From contig NZ_LT629779.1 of NCBI RefSeq assembly GCF_900105535.1, forward strand, positions 992,001 through 1,056,000: a stretch of DNA of 64,000 nt, read 5' to 3'. Below, piece after piece: positions 33,087 through 41,832 of the stretch. The notes beneath the pieces were generated by a model. It saw nothing but the letters and a program-made list of their open reading frames with translations, did not search any database and was not told where the DNA came from. Made by a program: the position numbers and the translations under genes. Within the stretch, counting starts at the first letter, position 1, and the number at the start of each line of letters is the position of its first letter. Source of the DNA: Pseudarthrobacter equi (lineage in GTDB: Bacteria; Actinomycetota; Actinomycetes; Actinomycetales; Micrococcaceae).

Positions 33087-34216
33087 GCAGCATGACGGAA
33101 AACCGGGAAGGAGCCGCCCGCCGCGGAACGCCCGGCCCCTACATGGCCGGAATCGGGCATGTGGTGGCCCTGGAGCTGAAGCAGCGGCTCCGGTCCCGCG
33201 GCTGGTACATCATGCTGGCCATCTGGTTCGCCCTGACCGGACTGGTGACGTGGCTGACCTGGGCAAGCTGGAGCGCCTCGAATGCCTTCCAGCGCGACTT
33301 CGGTGGCGTATCCGGAACACGATCCACCGGGCCGGGTTCGCTGATCTTTGAAGTGGTGCTGGCGTTCGTCCTGCTGTTCGCGCTGCTGGTGGCGCCGGCA
33401 CTGTCTGCCAACGCCGTGAACGGTGACCGGGCGGGCGGCACCTTGGCCATCCTCCAGGTCACGCTGCTGGAACCGGGCCAGATCCTCTGGGGCAAATTTT
33501 TCGCCGCCTGGGCGGCGGCCCTGGCGTTCCTGGTGGCCAGTACCCCGTTCCTGGTAATTGGCGTAGCGCTGGGCGGCCTGACTCCCGCCTACATACTGGT
33601 ATCGCTGGTGATGCTCGCCGTTGAGGTGGGCATTGTCTGCGCCATCGGCGTCGGGATTTCCGCGCTGGCCGGGCGCCCCTTGTTTTCCATCGTGGTGACC
33701 TACCTGGCGGTGGCCGGCCTGGTGGTTGGCACCCTCATCTCCTTCGGGCTGGGCACCGGGCTGACCCAAGGCACAGTAATGGCCAACAATCCGCAGTACC
33801 GTGCCTACGCGCCGCTGCAGTCAGAGCCCGTGGACGCCGGATACACCTGTTCCGGACCTCTTCGAGAACAGTCCGCCCTGCATACCGAGCGGGTGGCCTG
33901 GACGCTTGCCATGAACCCCTTCGTGGTGGTGGCGGACGCCATTCCGTACCCGGACAGAACGGAGCGGCAAAACTTCACGTCCATCGGCGCGATCGAAGGC
34001 ATCAGCCAGGCGGCCCGCCAGGCCATGGCCGGGCCGGAAGGGACCACGCCGTGCGTCAACGGCAAGGTCCAGCCCACATACCTGGGGCAAAAGACCCCGC
34101 TGTGGCCTGCCGGCCTCGGCCTCCAGCTCGTGCTGTCCGGGCTCCTGATGTGGCTCGGCTGGCGTTCGCTCCGGACGCCCGCCCGCAAGCTCGCCCGCGG
34201 GACCCGCATCGCCTGA
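33083..34216 (+). CDS. ABC-2 type membrane permease
   Basis: 377 residues, starting inside the ATPase stop. It has a cytoplasmic amphipathic start, about six hydrophobic helices, and a large extracytoplasmic loop (about 225-335) with cysteines (GYTCSGPL, TPCVNGK) before the last helix. The early block LVAPALSANAVNGDRAGGTLAILQVT is typical of ABC-2 permeases. The loop cysteines could form a disulfide outside. The next gene shows the same CVNG end, suggesting a paralogous half. Confidence 0.85.
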   Translation: MSSMTENREGAARRGTPGPYMAGIGHVVALELKQRLRSRGWYIMLAIWFALTGLVTWLTWASWSASNAFQRDFGGVSGTRSTGPGSLIFEVVLAFVLLFALLVAPALSANAVNGDRAGGTLAILQVTLLEPGQILWGKFFAAWAAALAFLVASTPFLVIGVALGGLTPAYILVSLVMLAVEVGIVCAIGVGISALAGRPLFSIVVTYLAVAGLVVGTLISFGLGTGLTQGTVMANNPQYRAYAPLQSEPVDAGYTCSGPLREQSALHTERVAWTLAMNPFVVVADAIPYPDRTERQNFTSIGAIEGISQAARQAMAGPEGTTPCVNGKVQPTYLGQKTPLWPAGLGLQLVLSGLLMWLGWRSLRTPARKLARGTRIA

Positions 34217-34391
34217 GCAGGCCGGCAGGCTGAACCCGAACCCGCCGGGCGGGACCTTTCGAGGGTTCGGCCTGACGGGATCTGGACAGCCCGGCGCCGG
34301 TATCCCACGATTGAACCAGTTGTAACGCAGCTGGCCGGCAATCGCCGGCCGCTTCCGGGGCTGGGGCCTGTCCAGGGAAGGCGGACCCGGC

Positions 34392-35507
34392 ATGCCCAAT
34401 CAGCGGCAACCTTCCGAAGGTCCCGCGCCGGAGCCATTCTTTGAGCCGATCGGCCGGGACACTTCCCCTCCGGGCGCGGACTCTTCCGGGTTCCCGGACG
34501 CAGGGACTGATGACGACGACGGCGGGCGTCCGGCCGGTCCCGCGTTGCGGGCGGCGGTGCTTTCGGCAGTCGTGGCTTGGCGGGGCAGTATTGCTTCGCT
34601 TCGCTTCTGGGCCGTTGCCGTGGGCGCAGCGTGTGCGACGTGGGCCGTCGCCGCAGGCCTGGTGTGGGTGTCGGCCCCCGCGGAAGGCGACCTGTCCGGC
34701 TTGGTTCCCGCTGCGCTGCTGATCTACGTCCTTGCGTCCTCGCTGCTTCCGGCTGCGGCGGCCCTGGTGGGGATGCACTGGGGCATGGCCTGCCAGCTGC
34801 GGCGAGCCTCGACCGGAGAGCCTCATCCGGGCTATCTTGCAGCCGTCCTGGCCACCGCACTGCAGGGCCTGGTGTTCGCAGTGGTGGTGCTGGTCAGTCT
34901 TCTCATCCAGGCAATGGCTTCCGGTGGCCCCGGATCCGTCGCTGTCACCTCGTCAGGACTGGCGGTCGTGGAAGGGACCCTGTTCGGTGCCATGGGTGTT
35001 GCGATGGCCGCCCTGGTGCGTGGCCCTGTCCTGGCAAGGGTGGCGGGTTGGGTGCTCGGCCTGTTCCTCGTGGCGGGGACCCTGGTTGCCGGCGCCCTGC
35101 TGGTGCCTGCTGTCCGCTCCGAAGAACCCGTTACTGTGGCGCTGAACGTTCACCGGGCCGCAGACGGGACTCCCGTTGCCTACGAGTGCTCGCAGATCCC
35201 GGCCGGAACCGTCGAGGTTTACCGGACGGAGCGGATCATGTGGCTGCCGGCTGTGAGCCGCATTGTGGTGTTGACGATGCTGGCCGGTGAACCGGGGCCG
35301 GGGCAGGAACTGCCCGGCTGGCTTTCTGCGGAACTGCAGGCCGCGGCCGACGGCCCCAGGGTTCCGTGCGTCAACGGGGAACCGAGGAGCACGGATTCGC
35401 CGCGAACGCCCCTCGCAGCGGCTGGCCTCCTGCTGCAGGCTGGCTTGACCGGCGCCTTGCTGGGTGGCGCGCACGTGGCGGCGTCCCGCCGTCGTCCGCC
35501 TGCCTGA
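34392..35507 (+). CDS. Membrane protein related to the preceding permease
   Basis: 371 residues. After a Pro/Asp-rich cytoplasmic segment (1-50) come about six membrane helices and a large loop before the last one. The loop repeats features of the upstream permease: a cysteine near a YECSQIP block, YRTERIMWLPAVS against HTERVAWTLAMN, and PCVNGEPR before the final helix. It lacks the NGDRAGGTL block. A second, divergent ABC-2 subunit is the likely role; it is 175 bases downstream, so it may have its own promoter. Confidence 0.6.
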   Translation: MPNQRQPSEGPAPEPFFEPIGRDTSPPGADSSGFPDAGTDDDDGGRPAGPALRAAVLSAVVAWRGSIASLRFWAVAVGAACATWAVAAGLVWVSAPAEGDLSGLVPAALLIYVLASSLLPAAAALVGMHWGMACQLRRASTGEPHPGYLAAVLATALQGLVFAVVVLVSLLIQAMASGGPGSVAVTSSGLAVVEGTLFGAMGVAMAALVRGPVLARVAGWVLGLFLVAGTLVAGALLVPAVRSEEPVTVALNVHRAADGTPVAYECSQIPAGTVEVYRTERIMWLPAVSRIVVLTMLAGEPGPGQELPGWLSAELQAAADGPRVPCVNGEPRSTDSPRTPLAAAGLLLQAGLTGALLGGAHVAASRRRPPA

Positions 35508-35557
35508 CAGTTCCGGCGCTCTGCACTTGCCGTTATGTCCTTGCCCCGGGCCCGGGG

Positions 35558-36157
35558 TTAGCTCAGGGCGTTCCGCCGGCCCTCGAACGCGCGGCCCAGC
35601 GTGACCTCGTCCGCGTACTCCAGGTCGCCGCCGACGGGCAGCCCGGAGGCCAACCTGGTGACAGCAATCCCGATGGTTTTGAGCATCCTCGCCAGGTAGG
35701 TGGCTGTAGCCTCGCCCTCCAGGTTGGGGTCGGTGGCGATGATGACTTCCTGGATGGCGCCGTCGTTCAGCCGGGTGAGCAGCTCACGGATCCGCAGCTG
35801 TTCGGGGCCGACGCCGGCAATCGGATTGATGGCTCCGCCCAGCACGTGGTACCGCCCGCGGAACGAGCGCGTACGTTCCACCGCGAGGACATCCTTGGAC
35901 TCCTCCACCACGCAGATGATGGCGGGATCGCGGCGCGGGTCGCGGCAGATGTTGCAGAGCTCCTGCTCCGTGACGTTGCCGCAGACCGTGCAGAACTTGA
36001 CCCGGTCCTTGACCGTGGTGATGGCTTCCACCAGCCGCTTCATGTCCTGTGGATCTGCTTCAAGGATGTGGAATGCCAGCCGCTGCGCCGACTTGGGACC
36101 GACTCCCGGAAGGCGTCCGAGCTCGTCGATAAGCTCCTGGACCGCACCTTCGTACAC
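35558..36157 (-). CDS. recR: Recombination mediator protein RecR
   Basis: 199 residues, the family norm. It begins with [27 protein letters not shown] (helix-hairpin-helix, about 5-31), then the C4 zinc finger [16 protein letters not shown] (about 57-72), and a Toprim domain with [30 protein letters not shown] and [15 protein letters not shown]. With RecO and RecF it loads RecA at gaps. It lies directly downstream of dnaX, 73 bases away, the classical dnaX-recR order (the small ybaB gene found elsewhere is absent). Confidence 0.96.
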   Translation of the reverse strand: MYEGAVQELIDELGRLPGVGPKSAQRLAFHILEADPQDMKRLVEAITTVKDRVKFCTVCGNVTEQELCNICRDPRRDPAIICVVEESKDVLAVERTRSFRGRYHVLGGAINPIAGVGPEQLRIRELLTRLNDGAIQEVIIATDPNLEGEATATYLARMLKTIGIAVTRLASGLPVGGDLEYADEVTLGRAFEGRRNALS

Positions 36158-36230
36158 AATTCCCTCTTTAGCTTGGTTTGGTTGTTTTGCAGGTCATGGC
36201 GTGGCCGCCCCGTTGGCGGACTGGCCGCCG

Positions 36231-39200
36231 TCAGTAGCGCGGAGCCAGGGGGCTGCCGTCCGGCGAGCGTTCTTCGATCAGCTTTCCGCCCAGAATACGT
36301 TCCACGGCAGCGCGTCCGAAGACGCCCGACTCCTCGATGGTTTCGTCGTCCGCGCTGGGAATGTCCTGCACATAAGTGGCCGCTGCGGTGGCCGCTGCGG
36401 CGGCCGCCCGTGCGGGGGCCTTGGCACGTCCGGCTTCGGCTTCCGGGCTGTTGGAAAGCCTTTGGTAGAGGCTTTGGCGTGTCGCGGCGGCAGCGGCAGA
36501 CGCCGGTGCGGTGGCAAGGGCTGGCGAAGGTGCGGATGCCGGTGCGGAGGATGCCATGGCGTACTCGCGGGCCTGCTGCGGTTCCGGGCTTGCCGGTGCC
36601 GGCGGCGCTGGTGCCGATGTTGTGGCTGCCACTGGTGCCGACGGTGCTGCTGCCGGCGTTGTGGCCGCCACGGGTGCCAACGGTGCTTCCCCTGGAACGG
36701 TGGTGCGGACCGGTCCGGCGGCGGGAGTAACAGGGATGGACGGTGGGACCTGAGCCGTGGCGGGCTCGTAGTGCGGGGTGCTGGTCACAGCCGTGACACC
36801 TGCGGGCCTGGACGGGTTGTCCAGTTCCGCACTGGCCCCGCTTGCGACGGGAGGGGCTCCCACGTTGCTTTCCGTCCCCACAACCCAGACGCCGGGTGCC
36901 TGTTCCACAGCCCGGGTCCAGGGGTCGTGAGCGCCGTCTGCTGTGCCTGAAGCCCGCTGCGGGGCTTCCACGACGGGGGATGCCGCTGGTGCCTGTGAAG
37001 ACGCGGGCGCCGGTGAGGATCCCGGTGTTGGGGTGGACGCGGGGCCCGGTGCTGGCGCTGGATTGCTTCCCTTCGCGGGCGAGGGTGCCCAGTCCATGGG
37101 AGGTTCTTCTTCCAGCGGGGGAGCGTCCTCGTCCCTCGGCGGTCCCCAGTCGTCGTCTGAGTAGGAGTAGTCACCTGCAAGGGCCGCATAGGGGTCCCCT
37201 CCGGCGGCGGCGCTGGTACCTGAAGGTGCGGCGGAGCCGGCGGGACTGTTGACGGCAGAACGTGCCGGGGCGCTCCCGGCTGTGCCTGCGCCGGACGGTG
37301 TGGGCCCGCTGGGGTTGCCGGCGGCGCCGTGATTACCTGGGGCGTGGCTGCCGGCTGCGTGGCTGCCCGGTGCCGGGGCATCGGCCCGTGCACCCTGTGC
37401 CTGGTCCTGCGACGATGGCGGCGTGGGGACTGCTTCTGCGTGTTCGGCCGCCTGCGCTGCGCCGGTCCCCGCGGGCACAGCGGAGGAACCGGTGCGGGTT
37501 GGCTGCGAGGATGGCGCGCTGTGGCCTGGACGCCCTCCGGCATCGGCAGGTTCAACCGCTGGTGCTGGTGTGGGCGCCGGGGCGAGGCCCCAGGCAACGT
37601 CAGCTGAGCTGGCCGGTGCTACTTGGCTGGCCGGAGCCGCCTGGCTCGCGATAGCTACCTGGTTGGCAGTAGCCACCTGATTGGCCGTGGGTACCTCATT
37701 GGCCGTAGCTACCTGGCTGGCGGGTGCTTTTGGGTTTGGTTCAGCGCTCGCTTGGCCTGCGCCGGCCGCCACTGCATTGATCTGGCAGTCGATGCCCACC
37801 GTTTTGTGGATCGCCTGGCGGAGGTTGTCGGAGTGGTCCGCCCGCCCGAAGGCACCGGCGAGACCGGACGTTGCGAAAGCGAGCGTGAGGACGCTGCCAT
37901 CGAAGGCGCTGACCTGGGCGTTCGGTTCCACCAGCGCCCAGGTGCTGCGCTTGATTTTGGACAGGGTCTGCAGCACGTCTGGCCACGCACGGCGAAGGAC
38001 TTCAACATCGCCCATGCCTGCCGGGCCGCCAGGGGCCGCAGTAACGCGTGGCGCGTTCTGTCCGGCACTGCCAGTGCTGCCGGCGCCAGCAGTGGCGTCG
38101 CCGCGACCGTGCGACGTGTGAGCTGAACCTGCCGGGGCAGATGCGTCCTGCGTTGCGGAGGACGAAGCGGGCTGAGCCTGCTCCGGAGCGCCCTGCACCG
38201 CAGCGGCAGGTCCTGACGTGGGCGCCGGGCGGCCTGCAGCAGGCTGGACCGGAGAGGTGCTGCTGCCCGGTTGGCGTTCGTTGCCAGGCTGATCCACGGG
38301 CCAGTCGTTGGTGCTCACGCGCGGGGGCGTCAGCGGCGGGCGGCCGTCCGCGGTCCCTGTACCCGGAGCGCCTTGAGTTGTCCTGGGCGAAGATTCCCCT
38401 GTTGCAGGGAGGGAAGGTGAATCTGGGCCAGCCTGCGGCTGGGCCGACGCGATGGGGGCCTTGGGAGTCTGCTCCGGAGTCCCGGCTGCAGGGTCATGCG
38501 CTGAAGGGGCCTGCGGTGCCTGAGCCTGGCCCGTATGAGCCTGCTCAGCGGGAGCATGGCCAGCTGCGGCCTGAGCGGCGGGGGACTGGGCTGTGTGGGA
38601 CTGGGCCGCGGGAGCGTGGGTCTCGGATGCCTGGCCGCCGCCGGCAGCGCCAGCCTGCGTTGCCGCCGGAATCCGGGTAGCTGCAGGGGCGTGTGGTGCC
38701 GAGCCGGCACCCAGCGCGGCGCTGGCACCCTGGCCGGTGGCAGCACCGGCGTCGTTCCCGGAGTAGTTCAGCCGCCGCTCGACGCGGTCGATGCGCGCAG
38801 CAATGCCGCGTTCATTCTGTTCCGAACTTGGCAATAGGATCCGGGCGCAGAGCAGTTCCAGGTGCAGCCGCGGAGACGTGGCACCTGTCATCTCGGTCAG
38901 CGCCGTGTTGGTGACATCGGCAGCGCGGGACAGCTCCGCTGCGCCAAGGTTGTGGGCCTGGTTCTGCAGCCGGGCGATCTGGTCCGCGGGCATCCCGCGC
39001 AGGATGACCTGGGCGCTCTCCGGCATGGCCTGGACGATGATCAGGTCGCGGAAACGCTCCAGCAGGTCCTCAACGAAGCGCCGCGGGTCATGCCCGGTTT
39101 GGATGACGCGGTCCACCGCGCGGAAAACGGTGGCTGCGTCCGAGGCGGCAACGGCCTCCACAACATCGTCCAGGAGGGAAGCGTGCGTGTAGCCGAGCAG

Positions 39201-39929
39201 CGCAACCGCGAGTTCGTAGTCGAGCCCGTTCGGACCTGCGCCCGCCATGAGCTGGTCCAGGACGGACAGGGAGTCACGGACGGAACCGCCGCCGGCGCGG
39301 ATCACCAGGGACAGGACACCGGGGGCAACCGGGACGTTCTCCTGGTTGCACAGCAGCTCAAGGTAAGCCATCAGCGGCTCGGGCGGAACCAGCCGGAATG
39401 GGTAGTGGTGAGTGCGGGAGCGGATGGTGCCAATGACCTTGTCCGGTTCCGTGGTGGCGAAGATGAACTTGATGTGTTCCGGCGGCTCTTCGACGATTTT
39501 CAGCAGGGCGTTGAAGCCGGCCGAGGTGACCATGTGCGCTTCGTCGATGATGAAGATCTTGTAGCGGTCGCGGACCGGGGCGTAGGTGGCGCGTTCACGG
39601 AGGTCGCGGGCATCATCCACACCGCCGTGGCTGGCCGCGTCAATCTCGATCACATCGAGGGAGCCGGAGCCGCCGCGGGCCAGTTCAACACAGCTGGGGC
39701 ACACGCCGCAGGGGGTGTCGGTGGGGCCCTCGGCACAGTTCAGGCAGCGGGCCAGGATGCGGGCGGAGGTGGTTTTGCCGCAGCCCCTGGGGCCGGAAAA
39801 CAGGTAGGCATGGTTGACGCGGTTCTTGCGCAAAGCCGTCATCAGTGGTCCGGTGACATGCTCCTGCCCGATAACGTCTGCGAACGAATCGGGACGGTAT
39901 CTGCGGTAGAGAGCGGTAGTAACTGTCAC
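36231..39929 (-). CDS. dnaX: DNA polymerase III subunit gamma/tau with giant low-complexity linker
   Basis: 1232 residues from GTG 39927-39929; an ATG at 39957 would add ten. The clamp-loader ATPase is normal: Walker A GPRGCGKTT (46-54), zinc cysteines C65, C74, C77, C80, Walker B IFIIDEAH and domains II-III to about residue 375. The rest is unusual: about 800 residues rich in Ala, Pro, Gln, Ser and Gly with tandem VATANQVA-type units, interrupted near residues 650-740 by a tau-like globular segment (DVLQTLSKIKRSTWALVEPNAQV). The end IEERSPDGSPLAPRY is conserved-looking. Loads the beta clamp in replication. Confidence 0.94.
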   Translation of the reverse strand: MTVTTALYRRYRPDSFADVIGQEHVTGPLMTALRKNRVNHAYLFSGPRGCGKTTSARILARCLNCAEGPTDTPCGVCPSCVELARGGSGSLDVIEIDAASHGGVDDARDLRERATYAPVRDRYKIFIIDEAHMVTSAGFNALLKIVEEPPEHIKFIFATTEPDKVIGTIRSRTHHYPFRLVPPEPLMAYLELLCNQENVPVAPGVLSLVIRAGGGSVRDSLSVLDQLMAGAGPNGLDYELAVALLGYTHASLLDDVVEAVAASDAATVFRAVDRVIQTGHDPRRFVEDLLERFRDLIIVQAMPESAQVILRGMPADQIARLQNQAHNLGAAELSRAADVTNTALTEMTGATSPRLHLELLCARILLPSSEQNERGIAARIDRVERRLNYSGNDAGAATGQGASAALGAGSAPHAPAATRIPAATQAGAAGGGQASETHAPAAQSHTAQSPAAQAAAGHAPAEQAHTGQAQAPQAPSAHDPAAGTPEQTPKAPIASAQPQAGPDSPSLPATGESSPRTTQGAPGTGTADGRPPLTPPRVSTNDWPVDQPGNERQPGSSTSPVQPAAGRPAPTSGPAAAVQGAPEQAQPASSSATQDASAPAGSAHTSHGRGDATAGAGSTGSAGQNAPRVTAAPGGPAGMGDVEVLRRAWPDVLQTLSKIKRSTWALVEPNAQVSAFDGSVLTLAFATSGLAGAFGRADHSDNLRQAIHKTVGIDCQINAVAAGAGQASAEPNPKAPASQVATANEVPTANQVATANQVAIASQAAPASQVAPASSADVAWGLAPAPTPAPAVEPADAGGRPGHSAPSSQPTRTGSSAVPAGTGAAQAAEHAEAVPTPPSSQDQAQGARADAPAPGSHAAGSHAPGNHGAAGNPSGPTPSGAGTAGSAPARSAVNSPAGSAAPSGTSAAAGGDPYAALAGDYSYSDDDWGPPRDEDAPPLEEEPPMDWAPSPAKGSNPAPAPGPASTPTPGSSPAPASSQAPAASPVVEAPQRASGTADGAHDPWTRAVEQAPGVWVVGTESNVGAPPVASGASAELDNPSRPAGVTAVTSTPHYEPATAQVPPSIPVTPAAGPVRTTVPGEAPLAPVAATTPAAAPSAPVAATTSAPAPPAPASPEPQQAREYAMASSAPASAPSPALATAPASAAAAATRQSLYQRLSNSPEAEAGRAKAPARAAAAAATAAATYVQDIPSADDETIEESGVFGRAAVERILGGKLIEERSPDGSPLAPRY

Positions 39930-39986
39930 AGGAAAAACCCTACCAATCCGGGCCGACATCCTGCCGCCCTGTGGGGGAATAGTAAA

Positions 39987-40074
39987 GACCCCCCATGCAC
40001 CCGCCAGAGCCCGTCTACCCTTGCTACCTTCCGGTCCTGGGGGAGTTCAACAGGATGACGCCACATGAGGGGCC
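39987..40074 (-). ncRNA. ffs: Signal recognition particle RNA (small 4.5S type)
   Basis: Read on the minus strand, the domain IV core CAGGACCGGAAGGTAGCAAG (a GGAA-type tetraloop with the Ffh-binding internal loops) is flanked by arms ending GGCCCCTCATG and CATGGGGGGTC, which pair. Length near 90 bases fits the actinobacterial small SRP RNA. It lies just upstream of dnaX, a common place. A TAAAGT -10-like box is present about ten bases before its 5' end. Confidence 0.9.
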
Positions 40075-40504
40075 GTCAGACACTTTACCCGAACATCGGG
40101 CCCGACTCGAATCGGGAGCGGTCCCGCGCATCTTCTGCCCGCCACGCCTGCCCGGGGATGGAATGGCGAGCACAGAGGGGGCTATTTTCATTGCTTATCC
40201 CGTCGGCAGCCGCGATCATAGGTATGTACACCGATTGGGGCAATCTCAAGGTTGTGAGCTGTGTGGCCTGGCTGAACGGGCCGGACCCGGCAGCTCAACG
40301 GTGTCCGATGGAATGGGCGCGTTGGGGGCGCCCATTTCTGGCGTATGGCCGGTTTTGGGTGGCTGGCCAGTAGGGCGGGTGGAACCCTGCGCAGGCTGCG
40401 CCGCGGCGGCCGTCCAAGCGCCGGCGGAACGCCGAAAATGGCCCAATTGGGCGATGCGCGAATCTTCAGGTAATCTAGTATCTGCTTTTGATTCAAGAGC
40501 AGCT
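40075..40504. other. Intergenic region between SRP RNA and tRNA-Ser
   Basis: 430 bases with divergent promoters for two RNA genes. For the tRNA, TTGGGC (40447-40452) and TAATCT (40471-40476) with 18 bases between are a possible promoter. Open frames crossing this stretch overlap the SRP RNA or tRNA and have no recognisable protein features. I see no other element. Confidence 0.45.
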
Positions 40505-40592
40505 GGAGAATTCGCCTAGCGGCCTATGGCGCACGCCTGGAACGCGTGTTGGGTTAACGCCCTCGGGGGTTCAAATCCCCCATTCTCCGCCA
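40505..40592 (+). tRNA. tRNA-Ser, anticodon GGA
   Basis: 88 bases with encoded CCA. Acceptor GGAGAAT (40505-40511) pairs with ATTCTCC (40582-40588). The anticodon loop CTGGAAC gives GGA. The long class II variable arm follows, then the T arm GGGGGTTCAAATCCCC. Confidence 0.96.
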
Positions 40593-40598
40593 GCCAGG

Positions 40599-40630
40599 AA
40601 CCCGGTCCCACAGTGTGGGGCCGGGTTTTT
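40599..40630 (+). terminator. Intrinsic terminator of tRNA-Ser
   Basis: AACCCGG plus CCCACA pair with TGTGGG and CCGGGTT, followed by TTTTT. Confidence 0.88.
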
Positions 40631-40673
40631 GCATGTTCTGACCAGAATGCGGGCTTTCTGAAAGGCACTGTGC

Positions 40674-41594
40674 TCAGGCGTCCGGTGCTGCCATTCCCAG
40701 CCGGAGCAGACGCGCCCGCGCTGCAATCTCGCTCGGTCCACGGGGACCAAGCGTGAGGCGTACGACGCCGAGGACGGCTTTGGTCGCCAGCCTCACCGGC
40801 AGCGGGAAGGGGCCCAGCCGCGGGACAGAGAGCCCCAGCATCTCGCGGTACCGGGGCTCGAGGCTGTACACGGCGCCGGCAAAGAGAACACGATAGCCGG
40901 GCCGCAGCATCGGGTGCAATGGAGCCTTTCGGATGAACTCCACCGTCTCGGCGACCCGATGGTCCGCGCGCAGCTGGCCGCTTTCGTACCAGCGGTCCAG
41001 TTCGGCCCGCATCTCAGCCTCCGTCAAGGGTGGCCGGTCGACGCCCATCAAACTGCCGGCCTGGGCCCACTCACGGACATAGGCGTCGGGGCCTCCCGGG
41101 ACAGGCCCACCCCAGATTTTGTGGGAGGCCAGGAACGCGTCCGTGAAGGCGATGTGGATCCAGCCGGCAAGGTGGGGATCATTGGCGCTGTAACTGTGGG
41201 CTTGGCCATCGTTGCCGTCATAGGTCCCGCGCACGGGCACATGCAGGCGGCGGACTCTGCCCGAGGCTTCTTCGGCGGCTTCCCTTGAACCGTAGGTCAC
41301 CGTGAAGATCCAGCGGATCGTGTGGGCAAGGCGGCCCAGCGGGTCCTCCCGGAAGTTCGAGTGCTCGTGGACACCCGCCAACGCCCCCGGATGGAGCGAC
41401 TGCATCAGGAGCGTCCGGATTCCGGCCACGATAGGGGACATGGAGCCGTGGACTGCCCACACGGCGGAACCGGGGTGGTGGTATCCGGCGTCGTCCCCCT
41501 CCTCGAGCCGCACGGCCCAGTCCGGAGGGGCGTCCGACCTTCCGGTGAACGTCTTCCTGATTTCGCCTTGCCACTTCCGAAGAAAGCTCCGCAT
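40674..41594 (-). CDS. Oxygenase MpaB family (DUF2236) protein
   Basis: 306 residues from ATG 41592-41594; the frame is open to 41702 but the extra 36 residues look non-coding. The DUF2236 pattern is clear: SAVWAVHGSMSPIVAGIRTLLMQSLHPGALAGVHEHS, then DPLGRLAHTIRWIFTVTYG, HVPVRGTY and ANDPHLAGWIHIAFTDAFL (each shorter than family length). Members relate to the rubber oxygenase Lcp and fungal MpaB, heme enzymes that cleave isoprenoid chains. Conserved histidines could bind heme. The substrate is unknown and no signal peptide is present. Confidence 0.82.
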   Translation of the reverse strand: MRSFLRKWQGEIRKTFTGRSDAPPDWAVRLEEGDDAGYHHPGSAVWAVHGSMSPIVAGIRTLLMQSLHPGALAGVHEHSNFREDPLGRLAHTIRWIFTVTYGSREAAEEASGRVRRLHVPVRGTYDGNDGQAHSYSANDPHLAGWIHIAFTDAFLASHKIWGGPVPGGPDAYVREWAQAGSLMGVDRPPLTEAEMRAELDRWYESGQLRADHRVAETVEFIRKAPLHPMLRPGYRVLFAGAVYSLEPRYREMLGLSVPRLGPFPLPVRLATKAVLGVVRLTLGPRGPSEIAARARLLRLGMAAPDA

Positions 41595-41832
41595 ACCCCA
41601 TTGTTGCCCGGTTCCGCCGGTCGATGGGAGGAAATCGCCCTGCACAGCACACCGGTGACCAGGCTTGGGAGCCCCGCGCCAGTCCAGCCTGCGGTTTTCC
41701 ACATAATCCCCGCAATGTGTTGTTAGGGGTTCACACCGGTCCGCCCGTATGGTCCCATGAGATGTACCGTCAAGAAAGCGCGGATGGCTACCTTCTGGAG
41801 CCAGTCAATTGGGCAAGCATTGGGGAACCGGT

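Noticed and set aside
39995..40519. 174-residue open frame between dnaX and tRNA-Ser
   Set aside because: It runs through the SRP RNA and into the tRNA, and its translation has no conserved block or normal composition.
41703..41832. Possible c-di-AMP (ydaO-type) riboswitch before the M23 peptidase, from a GGGGAACCGG string
   Set aside because: Only that short string matches; the other conserved blocks and stems were not found, and it serves as the ribosome site.
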